A program made the translations under genes and the position numbers. From positions 35,019 through 99,018 of the forward strand of contig JADLBD010000211.1 in the NCBI GenBank assembly GCA_020847975.1: DNA of 64,000 nt. Direction: 5' to 3'. The DNA is from Bryobacterales bacterium. Its GTDB lineage: Bacteria; Acidobacteriota; Terriglobia; Bryobacterales; Bryobacteraceae. Under the pieces are notes generated by a model. The model was not told where the DNA came from, did no database searches, and saw only the letters and a list, made by a program, of their open reading frames with translations. Each line of letters opens with the position of its first letter. The first letter of the stretch is position 1. Positions 17,644-26,366 of this stretch are shown piece after piece.

Positions 17644-19944
17644 TTATTGCACGGCCAGCAGCACGGTGTTGCTCTCTCTTCCGTTGATCCGCAGCCGCAC
17701 CTGGGCCCCGCCGTTCGCCACTTGGACATCCTCCGGCAGCGCGAATCGCACCATCGCCGTCCCTATCTGCCCCGGCACGCCTCCCGCCCAAGCGGCGGGC
17801 GCCACCGCGTCTCCCACCAGCACCTCCACGGTGTCCGCCAGTGGATACGGAGGATTGGCCGGAAGCGGGAACCCGTCCGGGGCAATCCGGTCATAGGGTC
17901 CGAATCCCGTGCCATACAGCGTCACGGTCTCCCCAGCCTTGGCCGGAGTGGATGGCGCAACATCGCTTCCATCATCATGCACCGCGGCGGCGAAATACTG
18001 ATCGTCCACTTTCTTCTGGAACAACCCCGGCGCGTTTCTCGCCACTCGCATCGTCGTCGCCGTCTCCGGGTAGCTGTCCCACTTGATCGCCAGCTTGTAA
18101 TCCCCCTCCGGCAAGTCGCCGGGAACTTGCAGGTTGATCTGCTGCGGTGAGACGAATACCAGCGGCAGATACCGGTTCTGCAACCGTACCGTCACTCCCT
18201 GAATCGTCTGCGCCAGCGGATTCTCACGCCCCGCCTCGTAGCTCCCCGACAGGTTCACTCCCAGAATCGACGCGATCGACCCGGGCGCCACCACCGCATC
18301 GGGAGTCTCTCCCGCGGCATTCCGCACCCCAGCCTCCTCCGCATACGGCGCAATGTCCAACAGCGCCCGCACCACGCGCGGCACGCTCATCGTCACCGAC
18401 CCCGACCGGTATGCTCCCGTCAGATCTCCATCCCACCGCTTGAACCGGTACCCTTTGGCGACATCCGCCGTCACCGTCACCGCCGTGTTCGTCTCATAGA
18501 ACCGGTCCGCCGATTCCGGCTGCACCTGGAACGCCGCTCCGCTCCCCGGATCCGCCACCGCCGTCAACCGGAACATGTTCTTGAAATTCGCCACCAGCTT
18601 CGTTTCCCCATTGGCCGGGATCGTGTATGCCCTGTTCTGGCTCCCCTCATCCGACCACGAAATGAAATCGAACCGGCTGTCATTGGAAATCGATACGGAA
18701 CTCGGAACCTTCAACAGGATCTGCTCTCCTTCCGCCCCCTCCGCCGAACACGTCCCGCGGCATTCCTTCCCGTTCACCTCCACCGGCAGCCCCGGCGGGT
18801 TCGTCGAGATGGTTACCTTATTCCGCGGCTCGAAGTTCGCAATCAGCCGGAAGCCCGTCTGCACATGGCTGTCCAGAATCGTTACTTCCTGCTCCGCCGG
18901 TCCCCCGTTCGACCATCCCGTGAACACCCACTTGCGTCCCTTCACATCCACCTGCTCCGCTGGAGCCGAGATCTGATACTTCATCCCCACGCCCCATACG
19001 AAGTTATAAGCCGGCCAGTTCTCTCTCCCGTCAATCTTCAGCTTCAGCCCCACCGGATTCGTCACAAAGCTCGCCCGCGCCCCGCGCACGTATCGCGCTG
19101 TGAGACTCTCCGGCACGTTCGTCCGGTCCGCCGTGTAGACTGCGTTTTGTCCGCCCCCGTTGCTCCATTCCTTGAACACCCACAGCGCATCCCCGTTCAG
19201 AATCTCCGCTTGCGGCGAAACCGCCCCCAGCACGTGTTTGCTTCCCTGTGCCCAATCCAGTTCCGCCGGCGTTTTCGCCGGCGTCCGGTCCGGAGCCACC
19301 ATCAGCCCGGGCGGATCCGAATAGAGCGTCACTCGCTTGGCGCCCTCGAAGAAATTCGCGAAAGTGACCGGCCCCTTCACCGTATAGGTATAGAAGGGCG
19401 CCGTGGAGTAGTTACCCGATGGCCCCCATCCCACAAACACAAACCCCGGATTCGGATAGGCCTGCAGCGTGATCGCCGTGTCCGCCGCCACCCACAGTTG
19501 CATATCGCTCGTCGCCACCGTGCCCCCCACCGCTACCCTCCCCGGTGGATGGCAATCCCCCACATTCGCCGTCGAGCAGGAATAGAACAGTACCTGCAAC
19601 AGGTATTCCGTGCTAAATGAGGCCTTTACGTACGTCAGCGAGGTGTCCGCCGTAACCGTGATCGTCTCCCCCGCCTGCGTCGGCCCACCCGTCGAATCCT
19701 GCCATGACGCGAACTTCCACTGCGTCCCCGGAAAGATCATCTGGCTCTGTTCTATCGATATGGTATGCTTCGTCCCCGTCGGCCACAAAAAGACCTGCGC
19801 GCTTTTATAAGGAATTCCGTCTACCCAAAAACGCAACCCGTTGGGGTCCGTGAATATCTTTGTCGCAACTGTCTTGTCCTGCGCTGCGGCCGTAGCAGCC
19901 ATCCCGGCCAATAGGGATAGCGCGAACAGAAGGTTCCTGCTCAT
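17644..19944 (-). CDS. Large secreted repeat protein with C-terminal TIGR03437 domain
   Basis: A signal peptide (residues 1-21) leads into about six degenerate repeats of roughly 75-90 residues. Each centres on a W.F..W(S/D) motif, with tryptophans near residues 81, 173, 260, 344, 430 and 504 (WKFASWQDS, WVFKEWSNGG, WVFTGWSNGGP, YRFKRWDGD). This pattern resembles the bacterial repeats of InlB/Flg_new type and PEGA-like units (FVTNPVGLKLKIDG; STNPPGLPVEVNG). Residues 538-766 are the Solibacter-type TIGR03437 domain (GVRNAAGETPDAVVAPGSIA; TLYGTGFGPYD). It is probably an exported surface or adhesion protein; no catalytic site is visible. Confidence 0.83.
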   Translation of the reverse strand: MSRNLLFALSLLAGMAATAAAQDKTVATKIFTDPNGLRFWVDGIPYKSAQVFLWPTGTKHTISIEQSQMIFPGTQWKFASWQDSTGGPTQAGETITVTADTSLTYVKASFSTEYLLQVLFYSCSTANVGDCHPPGRVAVGGTVATSDMQLWVAADTAITLQAYPNPGFVFVGWGPSGNYSTAPFYTYTVKGPVTFANFFEGAKRVTLYSDPPGLMVAPDRTPAKTPAELDWAQGSKHVLGAVSPQAEILNGDALWVFKEWSNGGGQNAVYTADRTNVPESLTARYVRGARASFVTNPVGLKLKIDGRENWPAYNFVWGVGMKYQISAPAEQVDVKGRKWVFTGWSNGGPAEQEVTILDSHVQTGFRLIANFEPRNKVTISTNPPGLPVEVNGKECRGTCSAEGAEGEQILLKVPSSVSISNDSRFDFISWSDEGSQNRAYTIPANGETKLVANFKNMFRLTAVADPGSGAAFQVQPESADRFYETNTAVTVTADVAKGYRFKRWDGDLTGAYRSGSVTMSVPRVVRALLDIAPYAEEAGVRNAAGETPDAVVAPGSIASILGVNLSGSYEAGRENPLAQTIQGVTVRLQNRYLPLVFVSPQQINLQVPGDLPEGDYKLAIKWDSYPETATTMRVARNAPGLFQKKVDDQYFAAAVHDDGSDVAPSTPAKAGETVTLYGTGFGPYDRIAPDGFPLPANPPYPLADTVEVLVGDAVAPAAWAGGVPGQIGTAMVRFALPEDVQVANGGAQVRLRINGRESNTVLLAVQ

Positions 19945-20042
19945 GCCCCTTCCATCGGCACGGGGGGAGAGACACTTTAGAGGAATCTTAGCCTTGGTCC
20001 CAGTACCCTGAGCGGCCCGGGTCTACCTCGCCTCGCGGTTCA

Positions 20043-20429
20043 CTAGAGCAGCGCCGCGTCCAACCGCTCCTCTACTTCTTCCACAACCCCCATCTTCCCT
20101 CCGTCCTTCCCGTTCACATACCGCAACAGCAATTGCTCCGATCCTTCGAACAGCGCCTCCGCCAACTCCTCGATCGCCTTCCGCCGCAGCGTCTCCCGGT
20201 CCAGCACCGGAGAGTATATGAAGGCCCTCCCCGCCTTCCGCCGCGACACTCCGCCCTTCTTCACCAGCCGGTCCAGCAAGGTCATCACTGTCGTGTATGC
20301 CAGCTTGCGCCGCGCCTCCATCTGCGCCTGCACCGCCCGCACGTTCCCCTCGCCAATCGCCCACAGCGCCTTCAGACACTCCAACTCGAGCGGCGGTGGG
20401 ATCTCTTTGGGCTGCCGCGGCTGCCGCAT
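20043..20429 (-). CDS. BlaI/MecI/CopY-family transcriptional repressor
   Basis: A 128-residue winged-helix protein: PPLELECLKALWAIGEGNVR and YTTVMTLLDRLVKKGGVSRR are the BlaI-type recognition features, and the C-terminal half is a dimerisation region. Classical BlaI or MecI repressors are cleaved after a BlaR/MecR sensor protease is activated. No such gene is present beside it. It starts 1 bp beyond the stop codon of the upstream YhaM-like nuclease gene, so the two are probably translated together, which is an unusual partner for this family. Confidence 0.85.
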   Translation of the reverse strand: MRQPRQPKEIPPPLELECLKALWAIGEGNVRAVQAQMEARRKLAYTTVMTLLDRLVKKGGVSRRKAGRAFIYSPVLDRETLRRKAIEELAEALFEGSEQLLLRYVNGKDGGKMGVVEEVEERLDAALL

Positions 20430-20430
20430 G

Positions 20431-21537
20431 TTATTCCTTTCCGTTCGGTTCCTTCAGCGCCTGCTTCAATCTCTCGGCGAACATCGACGTCGATGCCGGT
20501 CTCCGCGCTTGCGGCTCCACCCGCGGAGCCGCCGTGCCGGTATTCCCGGCCGGAACGGCTGCCGCCTCCGGCGCGGCCGGAGGCTGCAGATACTTCTCCT
20601 TCTTCAACACCTGCCGCTCCAGCGCCGGGCTGTAGCCGGTGAAGAATCCTTCAAGCGACCGGTCCCTCTCGAGCGAGTGCCGCATTGCTTCCATCTTCGA
20701 ATCCAAATTATCAAGATGATGCAACAAAAGCGCCTCGGGGAAAAGGGGCACTTTCGGCGACCCGAATTCCAACTGCCCGTGATGGCTCAGAATCATGTGC
20801 TCCAGCAGCGTCCGCAGCTTCGGCGGAAACTCCCCAATCTTCCGCGCCTTCTCATCGAGCATCCGCAACCCGATGAACATGTGCCCCAGCAGGTGCCCTT
20901 CCGTCGAATATCCGAAGCTCCGGTCATACGTCAGTTCGTAAATCTTGCCGATGTCGTGCAGCAGCACTCCCGTCATCAGCAGATCCACGTCCACCTTGTA
21001 GTGCTCCCCGCTGAACCGCGCCAGCGCGCACATCGATAGCACATGCTCGATTAACCCGCCAAGATAGGCATGGTGCATCGTCTTCGCCGCCGGAGCCGTC
21101 TTGTACAGCCGCGCGATCTCCGCGTCTTCCACGAATGCTTCGCACAGCGCTTTCAAATGCGCATTCCCAAACCCCGCCACAATCTGCTTCAACTCCGCGA
21201 ACATCTCTTCCGGGTCCCGCGTCGAAGCAGGAAAATAGTCCGCGAACTCCACCGCCCGCTCGTCCACGCGCTGCAATTTCTGTACCGTCAACTGCAGCCG
21301 GTTCTGGTGAATCTGCGTCAGCCCGCGCACCTTCACGAAATCGTCCCGCTCGAAGGTCTCCATCACCTCCTCGACGTTATCCCACATCTTGGCGTCGACT
21401 TCGCCCGTCCGGTCCCCCAGCACCAGGGAAAGATACGGCTCGCCCGTCTTCTTCTGCCGGATGTCTTTGTGCTGCACCAGGAACGTCGCCGTAATCACCT
21501 GGCTCGGCTGCAATTCCGCTACGTAGGGAGATTTCAT
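20431..21537 (-). CDS. 3'-5' exoribonuclease YhaM-like (OB fold plus HD domain)
   Basis: Residues 12-85 form an OB-fold nucleic-acid-binding domain (ATFLVQHKDIRQKKTGEPYL; VRGLTQIHQNRLQLTVQKLQ). Residues 150-300 form an HD phosphohydrolase domain with HHAYLGGLIEHV, LLHDIGKIYEL, HLLGHMFIG and LSHHGQLEFGSPK as metal ligands. This is the architecture of Bacillus YhaM, a 3'-5' exoribonuclease and DNase. The tail beyond about residue 320 is Ala/Pro-rich and not conserved. It lies in one transcription unit with the BlaI-like gene downstream, and possibly with the SurA-like gene upstream (58-bp gap). Confidence 0.85.
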   Translation of the reverse strand: MKSPYVAELQPSQVITATFLVQHKDIRQKKTGEPYLSLVLGDRTGEVDAKMWDNVEEVMETFERDDFVKVRGLTQIHQNRLQLTVQKLQRVDERAVEFADYFPASTRDPEEMFAELKQIVAGFGNAHLKALCEAFVEDAEIARLYKTAPAAKTMHHAYLGGLIEHVLSMCALARFSGEHYKVDVDLLMTGVLLHDIGKIYELTYDRSFGYSTEGHLLGHMFIGLRMLDEKARKIGEFPPKLRTLLEHMILSHHGQLEFGSPKVPLFPEALLLHHLDNLDSKMEAMRHSLERDRSLEGFFTGYSPALERQVLKKEKYLQPPAAPEAAAVPAGNTGTAAPRVEPQARRPASTSMFAERLKQALKEPNGKE

Positions 21538-21595
21538 GGACGCAATAATCCGCGCACGGGCCCGCCCGTGCCTCGTCTTTCCTTCTTCTCTGCTC

Positions 21596-22756
21596 TTATT
21601 TCTTTACCACTTTCGAAGTCGAGGTCATTGCCTCGGCGTTCGGCCTCGTCGACGTTCCGGGAATCGGAATCGCAAACAGCAGCCGCTTCATGCGCGCCCT
21701 GTTCGCCACTTCCTGCTTGGTTACAGTCTCCGGCTTGAGTTGCGCCGGATCGTTCCACTTCGTGTCTTTCCCCGTCGCCGCTCCCGCATCCACATACCCA
21801 GGCTTGATCTCCAGAAATGCCTCTTCCCGCAGCTTCGTCAGATATTCGCGGATCTTCGGCTGAAACCGCGTCGAGAACAGACGGTTCTGAATTTCGTTCT
21901 CCACTTCCTCCAGGCTCGCCTGTCCCGCCTGGTGCTTCTCCATCACCTTCAGGATCAAAAATCCGTTCGGCTGCTTGATCGGATCTGTGACGTAATTCCT
22001 CTCTTTGTCCCACAGCATCTTCTCGATCACCGGATTCATCTCGCCCTTCTTGAATCCACCCAGATCGCCCCCGCTCTGCGCCGTCTGTGAGTCTGAATTG
22101 TCCCGGGCCAGTTCCGGGAACTTCTCTCCCTTCTTCGCCCGCGCCGCCAGGTCCTTCGCCTTCTTCTCAATCTGCGCTACCGCCGCCGCGCTCTTCCCCT
22201 CCGTCGAAAGGAAGATCTCCCCCAGGAAGATCCGCTCGTCCCGCACGAACTCCGCCTTGTGATCGTTATAGTATTTCTCCACATCCGCCCGCGGCACGTT
22301 CACCTGAATCTCCTGCCGGATCACACGGTCCGTCAGCAGGCTGTTCCGCATCTCATTTTTATAGTCCTCAAACGGAGTCCCCAGATTGTCCCGCACCGCC
22401 TGCTGAAACTTCTCCGTATCGGCGATGTTCAGCCGCTTCTGGATCTCCGCCAGTTGCTTCGATACCTCCGCCTCCACGTTGATGTTCAGATCCTTCGCCT
22501 TCTGCACCAGCAGGAGCTGATCAATCCGGTCCCGTAGCATCTGCCCTTCCCGGTCCTTCAGCGCCTGCTCCAGTTGCGCCCCCGTCAGCTTCTGCTGCCG
22601 CAGCTCCGCCTCCAATTGAGTCCGGCTGCGGGCAAGTTCCGTGCGCGTGACGATATCGCCATTCACCTTGGCGACAATCTCCTCAATGGTGGTGACGTCA
22701 GCCGCGAACAGACTGGCCACGGAAAACGTAAGCGGAAACAGGTACTGCAAGCGCAT
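21596..22756 (-). CDS. SurA-like periplasmic chaperone / peptidyl-prolyl isomerase
   Basis: A signal peptide (MRLQYLFPLTFSVASLFA) is followed by a SurA N-terminal helical domain (IVAKVNGDIVTRTELARSRT through about residue 165). A parvulin-type PpiC domain spans about residues 175-270 (ERIFLGEIFLS; LARDNSDSQTAQSGGDLGGF; NGFLILKVMEKH). It should assist folding of outer-membrane proteins in the periplasm, which fits the several large TonB-dependent receptors nearby. Length 386 is close to SurA, but only one parvulin domain is visible. It is divergent from the alpha-galactosidase gene with about 60 bp between starts. Confidence 0.87.
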   Translation of the reverse strand: MRLQYLFPLTFSVASLFAADVTTIEEIVAKVNGDIVTRTELARSRTQLEAELRQQKLTGAQLEQALKDREGQMLRDRIDQLLLVQKAKDLNINVEAEVSKQLAEIQKRLNIADTEKFQQAVRDNLGTPFEDYKNEMRNSLLTDRVIRQEIQVNVPRADVEKYYNDHKAEFVRDERIFLGEIFLSTEGKSAAAVAQIEKKAKDLAARAKKGEKFPELARDNSDSQTAQSGGDLGGFKKGEMNPVIEKMLWDKERNYVTDPIKQPNGFLILKVMEKHQAGQASLEEVENEIQNRLFSTRFQPKIREYLTKLREEAFLEIKPGYVDAGAATGKDTKWNDPAQLKPETVTKQEVANRARMKRLLFAIPIPGTSTRPNAEAMTSTSKVVKK

Positions 22757-22817
22757 ATCTACCTATTATCTTAGATCTTCGCCCCGTATGCGTCACTCTG
22801 ATATCGTGGCCATTGTG

Positions 22818-24989
22818 ATGCTCAAAGCTCCTGCCCTCGCCCCCCTCCTCCTCGTCCCCCTTCTTCACGCCGAAATCCGCTATCTCCCCTCGCCCAAACT
22901 CTGGCATCTCTCCGCCGCCAACGTCAGCTATGTCTTCGGCGTCAACAACGAAAATCAGCTCCAGCAGGTCTACTGGGGACCCCGCCTCTGGCGCGACGCC
23001 GACCTCACTCCCCCACACACCGGCCTTCCCTGGGCCAGCTTTGACACCCCCGGCATGACCACCCCCGAGGAATACCCCGCCTGGGGCGGCGGCCGTCACC
23101 TCGAAACCTGCCTCAAACTCACCCGCGCCGACGGCGTCCGCGACGTCATCCTCCAATACGTCACCCACTCCATCCAAAACGGCGCCCTCACCATCCACCT
23201 CAAGGACAAAATCGATAACATCCGCGTCACCCTCACCTACCGCATCTCCCCCACCGGCATCCTCGAAAAGAAAGCCGCCGTCCACAACAGCACCACCCAG
23301 ACCATCACCGTCGAAAGCCTCCAATCCGGCGTCTGGAATCTCCCCCTCGACTCTTCCTACCGCCTCACCACCACCTTCGGCCGCTGGGCCGGCGAGTGGC
23401 AGCTCGAGCAGGAAGATGTCCGCCCGGGACAGAAAATCCTCGAAAGCCGCCGCGGTCTCACCTCCCACCAGGCCAACCCCTGGTTCATGCTCGACACCGG
23501 CCGCGCCTCCGAATCCCACGGCCGCGTCTGGTTCGGAGCCCTCGCCTGGTCCGGCAACTGGCGCCTCACCGTCGAACAATCCACCCACGGCCAGGTCCGC
23601 GTCACCGGAGGCTACAACCCCTTCGACCTCGCCTGGCCCCTCAAACCCGGCGAATCCCTCGAATCCCCTTCCTTCTACGCCGGCTTCACCACCCACGGCT
23701 TCGGCGAAGCCTCCCGCCTCCTCCACCGCTTCACCCGCGACGAAATCCTCCCCAACAAACGCCTCCGCCCCGTCCTCTACAACTCCTGGGAAGCCACCAC
23801 CTTCCACGTCACCGAGGAAGGCCAGAAAGCCCTTGCCACCATAGCCGCCAAACTCGGCGTCGAGCGTTTCGTCATGGATGACGGCTGGTTCGGCGCCCGC
23901 AACAATGACCGCGCCGGCCTCGGCGACTGGACCGTCAACCCCAAAAAATTCCCCCGCGGCCTCAAACCCCTCATCGATCACGTCCACCAACTCGGCATGG
24001 ACTTCGGCCTCTGGGTCGAGCCCGAAATGGTCAACCCCGACAGCGGCCTCTACCGCGCCCACCCCGATTGGGCGCTCCACCAGGCCGGACGCCCCCGCAG
24101 CGAGCAGCGCAACCAGCTCATGCTCAACCTCGCCCGCGGCGACGTCAAGGAATACCTCTTCACCGTCCTCGACCGCCTCGTCACCGAAAACGATATCCAG
24201 TTCCTCAAGTGGGACGCCAACCGCAACATGACCGAACCCGGCTGGCCCGAAGTCCCGCCCGCCGATCAGAAAAAACTCTACATCCAGTACACCCGCAACC
24301 TCTACGAAATCATCGACCGCCTACGCCGCAAACACCCCAACCTCGAAATCGAATCCTGCTCCGGCGGCGGCGGACGCGTCGACCTCGGCATCCTCCGCCG
24401 CACCGACCAGGTCTGGACCTCCGACAACACCGACGCCCTCGACCGCCTCCGCATCCAGGAAGGCTTCTCCTACGCCTACCCTACCCGAGTCATGATGGCC
24501 TGGGTCACCGACGTCCCCAACTTCAACCACCGCACCACCCCGCTCGCCTTCCGCTTCCTCACCGCCATGCAGGGCGCCCTCGGCATCGGCAACAACCTCA
24601 ACAAAATGTCCGCCGAAGACCTCGATTTCTCCAAACGCATGATCGCCTGGTACAAATCCGTCCGCGCCACCATCCAGACCGGAAACCTCTACCGCCTCGC
24701 CTCCCCCCGCGCCGGAGACTTCACCGCCAATCAGTACGTCTCCGAAGACGGAAAACAGTCCGTCGTCTTCGGCCTCCTCCACGCCCAACACTTCGGCTAC
24801 CCCGTCCCCCCGCTCCGCCTCGCCGGCCTCGACGAAAAAGCCGTCTACCGCCTCCATCCCCTCCACCCTGACAAACTCGAACTCCCCACCCCCGAACTCA
24901 GCGGAGCCTGGCTCATGGACCACGGCCTCTCCTTCCGCCTCACCGGCGACTACGACGCCACCGCCGTCGTCCTGGAACGCCTGGAATAA
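22818..24989 (+). CDS. Alpha-galactosidase, glycoside hydrolase family 36
   Basis: Releases terminal alpha-1,6-galactose from oligosaccharides. Family features in order: the N-terminal beta-sandwich; RPVLYNSWEATTFHVTEEGQ; FVMDDGWFGARNNDRAGLGD; GLWVEPEMVNPDSGLY; the nucleophile Asp in FLKWDANRNMTEPG; and the acid/base Asp in VWTSDNTDALDRL. Starting at the ATG at 22818 gives a signal peptide (MLKAPALAPLLLVPLLHAEI), implying export. An ATG at 22788 would add ten residues, and neither has a clear ribosome-binding site. The coding strand is extremely rich in C and poor in G (one 60-base line at 23461 has 31 C and 12 G). Confidence 0.92.
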   Translation: MLKAPALAPLLLVPLLHAEIRYLPSPKLWHLSAANVSYVFGVNNENQLQQVYWGPRLWRDADLTPPHTGLPWASFDTPGMTTPEEYPAWGGGRHLETCLKLTRADGVRDVILQYVTHSIQNGALTIHLKDKIDNIRVTLTYRISPTGILEKKAAVHNSTTQTITVESLQSGVWNLPLDSSYRLTTTFGRWAGEWQLEQEDVRPGQKILESRRGLTSHQANPWFMLDTGRASESHGRVWFGALAWSGNWRLTVEQSTHGQVRVTGGYNPFDLAWPLKPGESLESPSFYAGFTTHGFGEASRLLHRFTRDEILPNKRLRPVLYNSWEATTFHVTEEGQKALATIAAKLGVERFVMDDGWFGARNNDRAGLGDWTVNPKKFPRGLKPLIDHVHQLGMDFGLWVEPEMVNPDSGLYRAHPDWALHQAGRPRSEQRNQLMLNLARGDVKEYLFTVLDRLVTENDIQFLKWDANRNMTEPGWPEVPPADQKKLYIQYTRNLYEIIDRLRRKHPNLEIESCSGGGGRVDLGILRRTDQVWTSDNTDALDRLRIQEGFSYAYPTRVMMAWVTDVPNFNHRTTPLAFRFLTAMQGALGIGNNLNKMSAEDLDFSKRMIAWYKSVRATIQTGNLYRLASPRAGDFTANQYVSEDGKQSVVFGLLHAQHFGYPVPPLRLAGLDEKAVYRLHPLHPDKLELPTPELSGAWLMDHGLSFRLTGDYDATAVVLERLE

Positions 24990-25101
24990 CAATGCTCGCG
25001 CATTCTCGCGCATCATCAGAAAGGAAGCACATCGCTGGCCGCTGAATCTTTTCCGTCGGGCGCAAAGACTAACTGCTAGAATCAAATCGGTGAATTTCGC
25101 C

Positions 25102-25389
25102 ATGACAGAACGTATCGAGACCAATCCAGCCGTGATGCTCGGCAAGCCGGTGATACGCAACACACGCATCCCTGTGGAACTCATTTTGCGCAAACTCGCC
25201 GAAGGCGCCGCCATACGCGAATTGCTCGACGCATATCCCAGGCTTTCCGAAGCCGATATCAGGGCGTGTCTGGCGTATGCAGCCGATGCGATCGCTCACG
25301 AAGATCAGTCCGGCAAGCGCCGACCTCGAAGCTCCGCGAGATACTTTCCGAGGCCGATAGCAGACATGCCTAACCCGCCCCCAGCCTGA
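25102..25389 (+). CDS. DUF433-family antitoxin-like protein, no toxin partner
   Basis: The first 65 residues match DUF433 proteins: IETNPAVMLGKPVIRNTRIP and a helix-turn-helix-like ELLDAYPRLSEADIRACLAY. These usually act as antitoxin-like partners of a DUF5615 (Mut7-C-like PIN) toxin encoded directly downstream. Here no toxin follows. The C-terminal 28 residues (after IAHEDQ) are Arg/Pro-rich and look unconserved, and the frame runs 20 bp into the end of the convergent gene at 25370. It may be a decayed remnant. A GTG at 25090 is an alternative start. Confidence 0.65.
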   Translation: MTERIETNPAVMLGKPVIRNTRIPVELILRKLAEGAAIRELLDAYPRLSEADIRACLAYAADAIAHEDQSGKRRPRSSARYFPRPIADMPNPPPA

Positions 25390-26293
25390 ACTCTCCCTTC
25401 ACCTCTTCCAACGGACCACGAATGCGTTCCTCCACACGCACCTCCCGCCCATCGGCGGCAAAAGTCATCCGTCTCTCAAAATTCAAGGTCACCCCGCGGA
25501 CCTTCCACCTCGAGTGATCCACTAACGTCTCACCATCCCACTCATGCCAGCCCCGATGCTCCAATCGGCGCTGACCATCCGGGCCGCCCTCCACAAACGC
25601 CGTGCCGCCGCCTCCCCCAGTGCCGGACCTGCCGCCTGCCAGCACCGCCTCCGCCGGCGGTGTAAATCGGAACGTCTCCTCCGGCAGCGCCTCGTTCCGC
25701 CGCATCGTCCTCACCATAACCGTGTGCCGGCTCCATCGCACCTCGTCCCACATCGGAAACCGGTGCCCGATGTCGCCCTGCTGCCGCATCACCATCCACG
25801 TTTCCGGATTCACCCAATACAAGACCGGCCCGCCGGTGATCATCACACTCGGATGAGGCGCAGGCTCGTACCTGACCGAAACCACGTAACACCCATCCTC
25901 CTCGCGCAATACCTCCGCCTCCGTCACCCGCTCCTCGATTCCCGCGAAAAGAAACACCGGCTGGTTGCTCAACGGAAACTCCGGCCGGAACCGGTGGGGC
26001 AGCCAGCGCATTTCTTCTATTGGCGTTCTGTAATACTGCGCGCCGCCCCCAGGCCCATGCAAGCGGAAGCAGGTATGCAACTGCTCGCCGTCATTCACCT
26101 CGACGGTTCCTGTCTTCCCGCATGGCTCATACCGCATCCGGCCCGCACCGTCGTAAAAAAACCGCACCCGCTGCTCTTCCCGCCGGCGGAAATCCTCATC
26201 GCCGGACTCCGTAATCACCACCGCCTCAATCGCCAGGCTCTTCAACTCGCGATAGGCCGAGGACACCTCACGCAACAATGTGGCCGCATCCAT
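25370..26293 (-). CDS. Uncharacterised protein, possibly LolA-like fold
   Basis: A 307-residue protein without a signal peptide. It begins MDAATLLREVSSAYRELKSL and then alternates short beta-type segments (FFYDGAGRMRYEP; VLYWVNPETWMVMRQQ; TVMVRTMRRNEALPEETFRF). This pattern recalls LolA/LolB-like or DUF2092 beta-sheet proteins that cradle lipids, but I do not recognise the family with certainty. A Gly-rich patch (about residue 225) precedes the last third. It lies downstream of, and on the same strand as, the TonB-dependent receptor at 26367, with a 73-bp gap, so co-transcription is possible. Confidence 0.6.
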   Translation of the reverse strand: MDAATLLREVSSAYRELKSLAIEAVVITESGDEDFRRREEQRVRFFYDGAGRMRYEPCGKTGTVEVNDGEQLHTCFRLHGPGGGAQYYRTPIEEMRWLPHRFRPEFPLSNQPVFLFAGIEERVTEAEVLREEDGCYVVSVRYEPAPHPSVMITGGPVLYWVNPETWMVMRQQGDIGHRFPMWDEVRWSRHTVMVRTMRRNEALPEETFRFTPPAEAVLAGGRSGTGGGGGTAFVEGGPDGQRRLEHRGWHEWDGETLVDHSRWKVRGVTLNFERRMTFAADGREVRVEERIRGPLEEVKGEFRLGAG

Positions 26294-26366
26294 ATACTGC
26301 CCATCCTAACCACTGCGAAACATCTCTGCGCGCTCCGCCCCTCGGCGAGATCCCATAACACCCCGC

